From: Cryphonectria parasitica EP155 | Taxonomy: Eukaryota > Ascomycota > Sordariomycetes > Diaporthales > Cryphonectriaceae | Reading direction: 5' to 3' | DNA: 64,000 bases | NCBI RefSeq assembly: GCF_011745365.1 | Contig: NW_024468909.1 | Coordinates: 1,488,001-1,552,000, forward strand | In this document: piece by piece, positions 24,558 through 34,987 of the stretch | Numbering within the stretch: position 1 is the first letter of the stretch | How the letters are laid out: every line of letters begins with the position of its first letter | Made by a program: the position numbers and the translations under genes | The notes under the pieces: model-generated | Seen by the model: the letters and a program-made list of their open reading frames with translations, nothing else | What the model was told of the DNA's origin: nothing | The model's database searches: none

Positions 24558-27500
24558 ATGAGTGTTTGCGACCAGCAGCAGGCAGCAACCAGGTAAGGCG
24601 TCAATCCTCCACTCACTCACAGATCTCGTTGCCCCCCCCTTCCCTCATGGGGGGGGGGGGGAGGGAGAGAGTGCCGTCGCCTTTGCCGCCGCCTAGACCA
24701 TCCCTCTCTGTCCATCCCCGCAATCTGCTGACGTCTTTTTTTGTTCTCTGCTTGCCTAGCTTTGGTGATCCAAACGCTCGGCCGCCAACCCCACAGCGAA
24801 CGCCGACGGCCGTCTCTCCGAGTCCACTTCTCCAGACTCCCAAGCAGCAGCTGGCTAGTCATCACTTTGACGAGACCTCTGGCCGAACACCCCGGTTCGC
24901 CGAAGAGTACTCTGTCTTCAACTCCACCCCAGGAAACTTTCGGAGCATCTCCTCACCCGGGAGCGACGCATCCAACCTCGACTTTGTGCCCGTGAGTCCT
25001 GTGGTGGCTCCGTCGACGACGGGTAGGAAACGGCCGCTGTCTGCCCAGGTGGTTGCCGTCGAGGTTGCAGCCCATGCGAATCATTTCACGGCCGACCCTG
25101 CCACCCTCGCTCCGGTTGATCCTGCCCGGCGACTTCCTTCGTCGTCCTCTGAGCCGTTGGCATTCTCGCACAACAAAGACGCCGCAGGTGCCGACCTGAG
25201 CAGTGCGACCAAGGTATTGCGGGCGCAAGGACAACAGCCCAGGGCCCAGCAGCAGCAGCAGCACCAGCAGCAGCAAGGTCGGAGGTTGGCCAAGAAGCCT
25301 CGGAGAGCAAGTGTTTCTGGGACGCTTCCCAAGTCACCACCAGCTCCAGCGCAGGGACAACAGGGCCAGACTGCGACCCCCCCTCCCTCGTCCAGGGGTG
25401 GGCGCAAGCTCGCGCCCAAGCCCCAGATGGACAACATGCAGGCTCACGGTTTCTCACAACCAGAATTCTCAGGCGCACCGCAGCCGCCTCATCTAGACAC
25501 TACCTTTGTAACGGGAAACCCGGATGATGTCTTCAGCTATCAGGTAGGGCCGGCCACCGCGCCGCCAATCACGGGCCCACGACCGTTCTGGGGACTAGAC
25601 ATGGACACCTCAGGTATGAACTCCGCGGGTACAATGGCCGTCGACGTGGATCTCTCGGCTGCTGGGGTGGACATTTTCCAGACAAGCACGACGCAGGATC
25701 ATTACGACGCGCACGGGCAGATGAACTCGATGGACTGGGGAAGAGCAGAGCAGATGTTTCAGCAGCAGCAGCAGCAGCAGCAGGAAATGGTTGTCTCGGC
25801 AGATCAGCAAAACCAGTATCAACAGCGGTCGAGTGGCCAGAATGCCCAGCAGCATACCACACCCAGACGCCAGCGTGCTCTTGCACCGAAGACGGCAAGC
25901 ATGTCGACTCCGGGCCTAAGCCAGCAATCTCCCAGCCAGAACTTTTTGGGCTCGTTCCAGATGATGGACAATCCGTTCAGCGCAAGTCCTGGCGGAGTTG
26001 ACCCGGGTCTACTGTTCAGTCAGCCCACGACTTCGGCGCCATTAGACCATAGCGCAATTTCCATGTCCATGGACACCACAACCACATCACAACATCCTAC
26101 TTCTTCAGCACCGGCGATCATGACTTCCGATTCCAACATCACGGAGACGCACCTGCGTGGGAATGACAACAGCAGTACTGCTGCCACAGGAGGCCAGGAT
26201 GCAAGCAAAAGCCAACAGCGCAAGAAGCTCGGCCGTGCGCCTGCTATCTCTTCCACGAAGAAATCGGACGGCCGACCAAATCTGTCGCGAAGCTTCAGTG
26301 AGAGTGCGAGAGGCGGCAAGCGGACTGTGGGTGGTGGTCGAAATGCCCTTCCAGTCTTGGCCCCGGCCAGGCCTGTGACGAATCGCCAACCAAATGTTTC
26401 CTCCCAGACAGCAAACCAAGGCAGCAATAGTAGCCGTGCTCAGGCGGCTCCAGGAGGACGTCCAGGCGGGAGAAGCTCGCCGTTGAAGTCGTCGCACCAT
26501 CACCGCCTGTCGAGCCTAACCTCCATCCCTGAAAACACTGCCAACCTCCCGCCCCGGCCGAGCAGTGCAAAACGAACATCTGTCAAGTTCGTCATTGACG
26601 AGAACGGCCGGGCGCATGCTGAGACGGTGATTGATGGCGAGGAAGAGGATGACGAACAACTAGAATTGGATCCGTTAGCTCCCAGTCGGCAGATTGACCC
26701 CCGAAACTTATGGGGTGGTTTTGTTCCTCTCCCGACCTCTTCGCCTGCCCCGGATGACTGTTCTTCTTCGGAGGATGACGAGCCCATCATCATTCCCAGC
26801 CGCCACTCATCTTTCGCCTTTCCCGACCCACGTAGAGGCTCCAACTCGGGCAACTCGAGGCCGCCGACAGCCAGCAGCATCTTCTCGCAACCCCGCATTC
26901 AGCGCCGCTCGTTCAGCGACCGGCCCTTAACAGCCTCCTTTCGGAAGGACGAAACAGACGCCATGGAGGTCGAGGCGCCACCCCCCTCCTCGCAGCCGCC
27001 ACAACAACAGCGGCCCTCCACTGGTGGGAGCCTGAGTGACGCTGCGGCAGAACTGCGCAAGGTCATGCAGGCAGTCAACCCGAGGCGGTCGATCAGTGGA
27101 CAACAGCCACCAGCGCTTGGCGGCGGAGGCAGGCAGCTGTTCCCGCCTGGTCCAAGAAGCAGCTCGTCGACTATCTCAGAGGCGAGTCTGCCAGGGGCAT
27201 CGCCAACGCAGGGTAAGGAGCAGAGCCAGGTGCGGTGCGTGTGCAACAGGCCTGAGGCGGGCGAAGGGGCATTCTTGGTGAAGTGGTAAGTCCCCCCCCC
27301 TCCCCTTTCTCTCTCCGTCGTCCAGTCCCCTTTCCTCCTTTTATTTCATTTTAAAATTTGGGGCTTTCCACCTGGCCTTCTTTCTTTTTTCTTTTTTGAA
27401 TTGATCCTCTCGCGCGACCCACCGTATTCTTTATGCACAATCTATTTGTTTACGCGTCTATGATTTGCCCTTATCCAAGCACCCTTATGCGCGTGGGGTC

Positions 27501-27868
27501 GAAACCTATCACGTCTGTGACAAAACAAACAAACAAACAAACAAGATCAACATTGCTGACCACCGCTCATCTCTTCTCTTTTCCTCCCACCCAATAGTCA
27601 CTCGTGCGACTGCCTTCTCCATGGTCAATGCATCGACATGGCTACACCCCACGATGTGCCCCACGTGTACATCTGTGCATTCTGTGCCAACACACCCAAC
27701 ATGCGCGGTGGGAGGATGCGCCATACCGGACGGGCCAACGCTGGTGCTGCTGGACGTGGCGCCTCGTCCAAGATGGGCCCACCTGTGTCGAGCGGCGCCG
27801 CGGCAGCAGCGGCAGCAGCTGCTGCGTCGAGCCCGTTAGCGCACAAGAGTGGGCGGTCGTTTCGTTGA
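24558..27868 (+). CDS. PHD-finger protein, probable chromatin reader
   Basis: The protein has 943 residues, from exons 24558-24592, 24760-27285 and 27598-27868. The first exon (MSVCDQQQAATS) joins FGDPNARPPTPQRTPTA, and an ATG inside the retained intron frame would be a false start. Most of the protein is disordered and rich in Ser, Pro and Gln, with CAG/CAA-encoded Gln runs near 25250 and 25760. Basic patches (RRLAKKPRRAS, GRKLAPKP) could be nuclear signals. The C-terminus is a PHD finger at about residues 836-885: RCVCN, then VKCHSCDCLLHGQCI and YICAFC, giving the C-x-C, C-x2-C, H-x2-C, C-x2-C order. PHD fingers read histone H3 tails, but the target here is unknown. The 312-nt last intron splits the finger after its first ligand pair. 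A Cti6-like role is possible but unproven. Confidence 0.88.
24649..24661. repeat. Poly-G tract in intron 1 of the PHD gene
   Basis: Thirteen consecutive G lie on the sense strand within the 167-nt first intron (24593-24759). Confidence 0.9.
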
Positions 27869-28489
27869 GACGACACGAGACGATGGCGGAAACCTTTTGG
27901 GCAGCTTGGCGATTGCCACATGTAGTATGCTCTATGCGTAAGATTGGCATTGGGAGAAGTCAAAGATAAAGAGACAAAAGCAAGAGGCATCGGGAGATGT
28001 TGTTATTGTGCTTGTACACTCACGTCCATGCGGAAATACCAATTAGCCGTGATGGAAAGGCGAAACGAGACGCGCCTTGGCTTGGTTGGTGCTAACGTCC
28101 TGAAAGGAAGCAAAACACGACGAAGAGCGCAGAAACAAACGAAGGATATATAATTGGAAAGCAAAGAGGGGGAAAGGAGGAGGAGGAGGGGAAGAAGAAG
28201 AACGACATCACAGCACCCGAGATACCCCCTTGAAAAGCATCTGCCCCCCCTCCCACCCCCCCTAACCAACTCCCCAAAAATCAAGATTGCTAGCTACCGC
28301 ACAACGAGACCTCTTTCACCGGCGTTGAGAGGTTCACATCTAGAACATATCAGCCTTGAAAACTTGCTATATATAACTGGCCTTACTGACTTGTTTCTGA
28401 TCATGATCACTTCTCTTTAGAGTATGTTGAGTCCTGCTGCACATGACAAGTGAGTGTGGTGTGTCTGGTGAGATGAGATGTGAAGTGTT

Positions 28490-28561
<72 letters not shown>

Positions 28562-29045
28562 CCCCCCCTCCCCTCCTTCCGAGGAAAAGGTTTGGGTAGG
28601 CTTGGAGATGAGCACCTGACTGAGTGTACATACTCATAACTTTGATGATGTGCCTTTCGTCTTGAACCGTGCCTCTGAAAGAACGCTGTCCTACTGGAAC
28701 CCATACTTTATTTTTTGATAGAACATATCAGTGAGGAGTTGATGAGGATCGTGTGAATAAAAAAAGAACAAGAAGTGCAAGATAGTTGATGGTTGTGCCT
28801 TACCAACTCTTTCGTTACGTGGCATGTGTGTATTCACTGCTCTGAAGCAAATCTATAGAGGGGTATTTCCATGTCTAAAACCAATACCCAAGCGCACTTC
28901 CCCGCCCCGTTGAGACCTGTCGAGCCTCTCAGTGATGCAGCCAACCTTTCCTTGTTCTATGACACGATGCAGGCTCTCTTTCACTTTCACTCTCACACAT
29001 ACACATGTATATATACACATCATGCTCTTACCTCCCCAAGATTTT
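27869..29045. other. Convergent intergenic region PHD gene / TBC gene
   Basis: This tail-to-tail spacer contains both 3' UTRs and the largest dinucleotide repeat of the window. I saw no gene. Confidence 0.6.
28495..28559. repeat. (CT)n microsatellite followed by poly-C
   Basis: About 32 uninterrupted CT units run directly into about 10 C. This is an all-pyrimidine strand of more than 70 nt, which could form triplex (H-DNA) structures. It lies between two convergent genes. Confidence 0.95.
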
Positions 29046-31793
29046 TCAACTCTCACCCAGCGCACCCCCAAAGAGATCATCATACTTCCCCCGAGCCTTA
29101 CTCGGCCGCCGTAAGGGCTCCAGCCCAAAGATGTCTTCGGACGTGAAGCCTTTCCCACCACCAGCCGCGACGCTCTCGGCGTCACCTGCAACGACCTCGC
29201 CAAACAGGAACGCGTTGCTCGGCCTCTTTGTGCTGCGGTGCGTGCCGGTGGCGGAAGCAGTTGCGCCGGCGGCGGCGGCTGAAGAGGTGACGGACACTGG
29301 CGAGGTCCCAGACTTGGGGGTGGTCTCGTCGGGCTCAAGCATCAGGGAGAAGGACGACTGGGCGAAGGTCGAGTGCGTGGGGATCGTTGTGGGTCGGCGC
29401 GGGGAGATGGAGTCGGGAGGCCTGGAGGCCGGGGACAGAGGCGAGGCTTCCATGCCCTCCATCGTCGTCGTCGCCGTCGTCGTCGTCGTAACGGGTGAGC
29501 TCATCTTGGGCGTGGTGGCGCCAGCAGCTTCGGAGTCCGTCATGATCTCGTCTTCTGCTATCATCAGACTGGGCGAGGTCTCCTTGTTGATATTGCCTGA
29601 CGCCAGCAGCGCTGCTGGTTCGGAGAGAACATCTGGCACGGCGTCTTCGATTATGACGTGAGGGGTGTTGACTTCGCCGTCTCGCAGAAGAGGCGGCGCG
29701 GGAGGAGGAGAGTCCAGGCCGAGATCGAGTGAGGAATCCTCTAGGTGAATTTTGACGAACTGCGCTTTGGCGGCAGCCATCTCTACGGCCTCGAGATTCT
29801 TGTCCTTGTCGTCCTCTAGGTTGGCGGCCGCCAGCGTCTTTAGGCTGGTGATGGCCTCATCCAGGAGCATGGCCAGCTGCTTGTTCCGCTGCTCGAGCAA
29901 CATAGCTGTGGGGGCCTGCAGGCTCCCAGGGGACGCAAGCACGCCGTTGGCGAAGAGACCTTGTTGGCCTGTGATGGGCGTGTCGGCGCGAGAGTTGTTA
30001 CCGCTCGAGACCCGGAGATCCTGCATATTCCGTCTGATCTCGCCCATGGCATCACGGACGGCCTGGTTGATACCCAGCTTCTCGCCGCGCTCGATGACAT
30101 TCTTTGCTGCGCCCTGGAAGAGAGCCTCGACACCGCCGCGCTGCGAGATGAAGCGTGCAGGTGAGGAGAGGGGCGACCGTGCGCCTTGCGCCCTGCTCCT
30201 GAGTGAGAGGCCCGGGAATTTAGACTCAGGCGTGGAAGGCCTCTGCTCTGCGACTGGTGAGGGCATTTTTCCGGTGTACTTCATGATAATGCTGGAGCCA
30301 CCTGGAGTGTTGTAGTGGTCTCTGAGGTAGAGCGCGTCATCTACAAAGGTGTGCGGGCCGTGGGGCTGTTCAGGGGCCGGATACTTGAGCAGCAGCTGCA
30401 GGGCACTTGTGTAGTCCGCCTCGAGTACTATTTACAATATATGTCAGGACATCTCATCTGTCTCATTCTTGGCGTTGGTCCAGGCGCAACTTACAAGTCC
30501 AGCGAATCCTGATCAACATGGCAACGCATACTAGGTCTATTAATTCCAGTGTTGGGTCATACGCAAATATGGTATCCCAAAGAACAAGCAGCTGCTCAAA
30601 TGGGAATTCCCTTCCGAACAATAGACGGATCCACCGACTGCACGTTTTCGGTTTCGTTAGCCCATCACGTCTGCCATGGAAAGGGAAGGACGGCGGAAGG
30701 GAGACCTACATCAGGAAGATTTGAGGCAAAACCTCGATGACCTTGAGATGGTTCGCCAGCTCCGGGTCGACGCTCATGAGAGCAATCTCATGAATCTGCT
30801 TGCTCTTCTCGACGATAGCACTCTGTTCTGAGGACAGGGGGCCACTGGCATCCACACTGATCTCATAAAAGGGCTTTGTCTGCTCCATCAGCTTCGAGAA
30901 GAGGGCAAAGGTGTCGTGCTCAATAAAGTACGAGTCGAGCATCTCGACCATGGCGGGATCGGCCACAGCATCACCGATGGTGTCACGATTGATGGCGTCC
31001 TCGTTCACAACGTAGAGGAGAGGCGCGAGCAGCTCGTGCATGCCCTGCCTATAGCCTCCCACGTCGGGATTCAGCTTGACCCATATGAAGAGGATGTCCA
31101 AGATGAGGGTTTGGGTGGTCTCGAGATGGTAGAAGGGCTCATCTGGCAGGCGCTGGACATCCTGCAGGATCTCGCTGCGGATGAGCTCATCCTGCCGAGA
31201 TGCCGTCCATGGTGACTATATGGGCAGTATTCAGTAATTTGCTCACCAGGAATGCATGTCATGTGGATGAGTTGAGTTGGTTTGAAGGAGCGGCCAGGGA
31301 GGAGGGGCAGACATACATCAGGGTCGTCCGCGAGGGGGTCCAGAGATTGTTCTGTGAGAAGCTCTGGATGCTTGATGTACTTGAGATAGTGTTCCCTGAG
31401 TGTGCTATATGTGTTCCTGTTCTCAAGAAGGACATGAGACCAGGTAGCAGCACTAGCATCTTTGAAAAGCAGGAAGGCCTATCATTTTTGTGTGAGCTGA
31501 TGAGTCTTTGCACGCGTCACACCAAGACAGTCTATAAGAAGAAGAGGGAAGAAGGAGTGGGGGGGGGGGGGATCTCACCTTCCAACAGACAGATCGACAC
31601 CCTGCCACACAGGGACTCCCGGGTCCGTTGAATTTCACAGAGCGTTGCAAGTCCTCAAAGTTGGTGCTCTGCTTGAGCGTCTCCTCCCATCGCGCCCTAC
31701 AGAAGAAGAGAAAAGTCAGGTCAGTGACTGCGCGCACCTGGATGCGGCTATTTGAGAGGAGATTCCCTACTTGGAATCATCCAGGGTCCTCAT
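29046..31793 (-). CDS. TBC-domain Rab GTPase-activating protein (TBC1D5-like)
   Basis: TBC proteins speed GTP hydrolysis by Rab GTPases on membranes. The complement exons are 31771-31793, 31579-31696, 31317-31478, 30710-31215, 30495-30637 and 29046-30427, which give 777 residues with all phases matching. The N-terminus is MRTLDDSKARWEETL. The TBC domain has CRSVCWKAFLLF, the arginine-finger motif I117-L-Q-D120-V-Q-R123 and the glutamine-finger motif Y156-R-Q158 in GGYRQGMHELLAPLLYVV. It continues through FLIRWIRLLFGREFPFEQLL to LLKYPAPEQPHGPHTFVDDA. The C-terminal half is disordered and Ser/Thr/Ala-rich, with a Thr run encoded by a GTC repeat on the plus strand near 29465-29489. The order WKAFLL, DPLADDPDSPW, RQDE resembles TBC1D5, linked to Rab7 and retromer in animals; that role is inferred here. 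Intron 2 contains a 13-nt G/C homopolymer. Confidence 0.93.
31559..31571. repeat. Homopolymer tract in TBC intron 2
   Basis: There are thirteen G on the plus strand. On the sense strand of the gene this is poly-C starting seven bases after the exon end, immediately downstream of the donor GTGAGA. Confidence 0.9.
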
Positions 31794-32908
31794 CGCGATG
31801 ACGACGTAGCACGTAGTAGCCGATCAGGATCGTAAAGAGAGGATTCGTTCGTCTGTAATGAGAATGTGGATACGAGATTCGATTCGTTCCCAAGCCAACA
31901 TACGACGACGACAACGACCGCCGACGACGCCGACGACTGATGAGCAAATCTATGGATGATTAGTCTCTATAAAGATGTAACCAGAAAGAACTGCAGAGAG
32001 ATGAGTTATGTGGAGCATGCAGGATATATCACAACGACCCTGGCCAGGCTGCCAAGAGGTGAGTTTCACGACGACAGCATGTCGTCTCTAAAGATTCGCG
32101 GTTGACCACCGACGCGCATTAAACGCCCTAAGCCCAAAGACGCGGCTTTCACCTCCCGCCCAGCCGCTGGATCAACTACAGCCACTACAGGACAATGCAC
32201 AGGCCAGAGCCTAGGCGGACCTGACTTTTTCAGCGGGACGTTCCCACTGGCTGGAGGGGCTCCAGGGGGTCCGGTGTTGGGGCGGGCCAGAACCAGTGCT
32301 GGGCCCGACTCAGCGGATTCCTGTCACCGACCCTGGTCGACTTGAATTATTGCGTAGTAATCCTTACAGGTCGTATAGCATGGTTAGGCATGTCAGGACC
32401 CCCACCCTGTTACTATGTATGGTGGCGTTGGAGCTGCTGTGCCGTGGGCGGGCAGCTAGAATGTACTATAGTAGACTTGGGGGGATGATCACCACCGTTC
32501 CTGTCCTGGGGATCTCGCCCTCACCTTTTCTGGGAAGTATCCTTCATCTTCGTCTGCCTCCAATTCCTTCAACCCCCCCCCCCAACTCACACTACACCTA
32601 TTCCTCGCATACACACACAGAGAGAATAACGGAGTTACGCGTCTGTAATTCCATGCCTACGCCTCAGGGCTGCATGCATGCATTGAAACGATATTACCGA
32701 TCCAAACATGTTTCCCTGCCATAAACTTCCGCCAACACCGACATTCCTCGTCCCATCCCAACTTTAGGTGTTATCGCTCCCTTGACCGTATAGTCAATCT
32801 TGTAGCCACCTCTTCTATTTTTTTTCTCCTTCTTTCTCGCTCTCCTTACCTTCGCGACTCTCTCACGAATTATCTTAGTCGCGCTGAAGGCAAAGCCCGT
32901 CCACGAAC
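31794..32908. promoter_or_regulatory. Divergent promoter region TBC gene / DFxDF-motif gene
   Basis: This is a head-to-head spacer of 1.1 kb. The right end (32740-32880) is CT-rich and is the likely leader of the plus-strand gene. A run of 11 C occurs at 32573-32583. I recognised no specific sites. Confidence 0.5.
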
Positions 32909-33109
32909 ATGTCGGCCGACCTTTTCGCTGAGTTCGCCGGGCTCAACTCGAACAGTCCTCGGCCCAGCCACGCCGCCCAGTCGCAATCGCAGCCGAAGCT
33001 TGCAACGAACACAACGACTGATCCGTTTGCGTTCCTGTTCAGTACGGCCGGCCAGACGACATCCCCACTCGCTTATCACACTCCGACGCAGCCATGGCCG
33101 TCAATACAA

Positions 33110-33142
<33 letters not shown>

Positions 33143-34987
33143 CAACAATTACAAAATGGAGGCAAAGGTTGGGGAAATCTGGGGCCCATCCAGGCGAGCC
33201 CCGCCGTGGCGCAACAGCCATTCCAGTCGCTGGGAGGAGGGAGTGGTGGAGGAACAGCAGGAGGAGCAGAAGAAGTAGGTGATGATGATGACTTTGGTTG
33301 GGGAGACTTCATGGAGGCTCCATCCACGACCTCGACAAAGCCTCCGCCACTAGCCCTTAGCAGCAGCCTGGCGAGCCCAACAGCACAGCCAAAATCCGCT
33401 CCGGTGCCTCTCGTGCGCAATCGTATACTTCGGGCAGACACGATGGACCTGATGTCAAATAACTTGGTGGGACTGGCTGTTGAAAAGACGCCAGAGCCCT
33501 GGCAAGGCAGACCATCGTGGGAGACGCCGACGACAACCACCACCAACACCACAACCACGACGAGGACTACGCCGGCTACAAAATCCCCAGAATCCCTGGC
33601 ATCCCCCCAACTGCCGAAAGCGGTTCAGCCAACCCCCAAGATCTCGATACCAAAACCCAATCCCGCCAATTCGGATGTTCTCTTCGACGCTGACGATTTT
33701 GGTGGGGTCCCACCACCAGAAGACGAGGACGACGACGATTTTGGCGACTTTGAGACTGTAGATACGAGTCCGGCGCCCATGCAAGCAGCTGCTCCGGTGC
33801 AGCCCGCACTGGCTGACCTGATTTCTATCGACTTCGGCGCACCAAGCCCTCGACCGTCGTTGTCTCATGTCTCTACTACAACGTCTATGACCTCGCAGAC
33901 ACGGAAACAACCTCCAACACCGCTACAGTCCTCTTTGAACCTGACCACCCCATCCCTGAATCCCAGCCCCCTTTACCCTCAGGCTCCGAGGTCACCATCA
34001 TTCTCGGATCGAAACCCTTTCCCTGGACTGGCCGTGACGACACCAATATCTGGGTCTTTCCCCGCGGATCTCAAGGATGATGACAAAGAGAAATCGCCTA
34101 CGCCTGTCACCGCATGGCCCGGGGCGCAGTCTCCAACAGACAAGGACGATTGGGACGCATTCGCCGACTTTCCACCTGATGCCTCGACTGGCACACCAGC
34201 AGACCCCTCAGCAGTCTCGTCAAGTTGGGACTGGGATGCAGTCGATACACCGCAGCCTGCACCACCCCGACGGACATCCAAGACCAGCAGCCAGCGCAAG
34301 ACCTCAGTGCACGAAGAGGTCATCGGACCCCCACCCACCAATGTCCCACCACCGTCTATTCTGCTCTCGATCTTCCCTGAACTCCTCGAGGAGGCCGACA
34401 CAAGGCTGTACAAGCCGACAGCCAACCAGACGCCTGCTGTGAAGTCGCGCGTATACGCTGACCCGGCGACGCTCGACTATCTAAGGGGCTATCTCGTCCT
34501 GTCCACTGTCGCAGCGCGTGTCCTCGCTGGCCGTAAGCACCGCTGGCACCGCGACAAGTTCCTCTCGCAGGGCATGTCCATCTCTGCCGCCGGATCCAAG
34601 GGTGGTATGAAGCTGGCGGGGATCGACAAGACCCAGGCGGCCCGTGAGGACCGTGAGGCCGCAGACGTGGTCGGCGTGTGGCGCGACCACATCGGTAAGC
34701 TGAAGAGCGCCGTGGCTGCTGCCAACATCGGCCTCCAGAAGCAGGTGGTCAAGCTGGAACCGCTCAAGGTGCCCGAGATCAACGACCACATGGCCGTCAC
34801 CACGGCCAAAGTGGTGCCCACGGCCCCAAAGGCATGTTGCGTCTGCGGCCTGAAGCGAGATGAGAGGGTCAAGGGGGTGGACTTTGACGTCGAGGATAGC
34901 TTTGGCGAGTGGTGGGTCGAGCATTGGGGCCACAGGGCCTGTCGGAATTTCTGGCTGGGCAACGAGGAGAGGCTAAGATCGCGGTAG
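32909..34987 (+). CDS. Disordered protein with acidic Phe (DFxDF-type) motifs and C-terminal Cys/His domain; candidate clathrin/AP-1 accessory factor
   Basis: This is a single-exon ORF of 692 residues starting MSADLFAEFAGLNSNS. It has repeated acidic Phe/Trp motifs: DDDDFGWGDF (about 125), DDFGG (about 268), DDDDFGDFETVD (about 273), DDWDAFADFP (about 412) and DWDAVD. In aftiphilin and gamma-synergin such motifs bind the gamma-ear of AP-1 and GGA adaptors. The folded C-terminal part (about 470-692) begins PPPSILLSIFPELLEEADTR, is helical and basic in the middle, and ends with CCVCG and HWGHRACRNFW, a possible zinc site. Related fungal proteins are often labelled ppk6-like kinase, but I see no kinase motifs (no HRD, no kinase-type ATP loop). 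A CAG/CAA-encoded Gln run lies at 33112-33152. The trafficking role is inference from motifs. Confidence 0.85.

Noticed and set aside
24566..24759. Start of the PHD protein within the unspliced first intron
   Set aside because: The ORF there is open but encodes a poly-Gly/Pro stretch from a G13 tract. Splicing 24592 to 24760 gives a better N-terminus.
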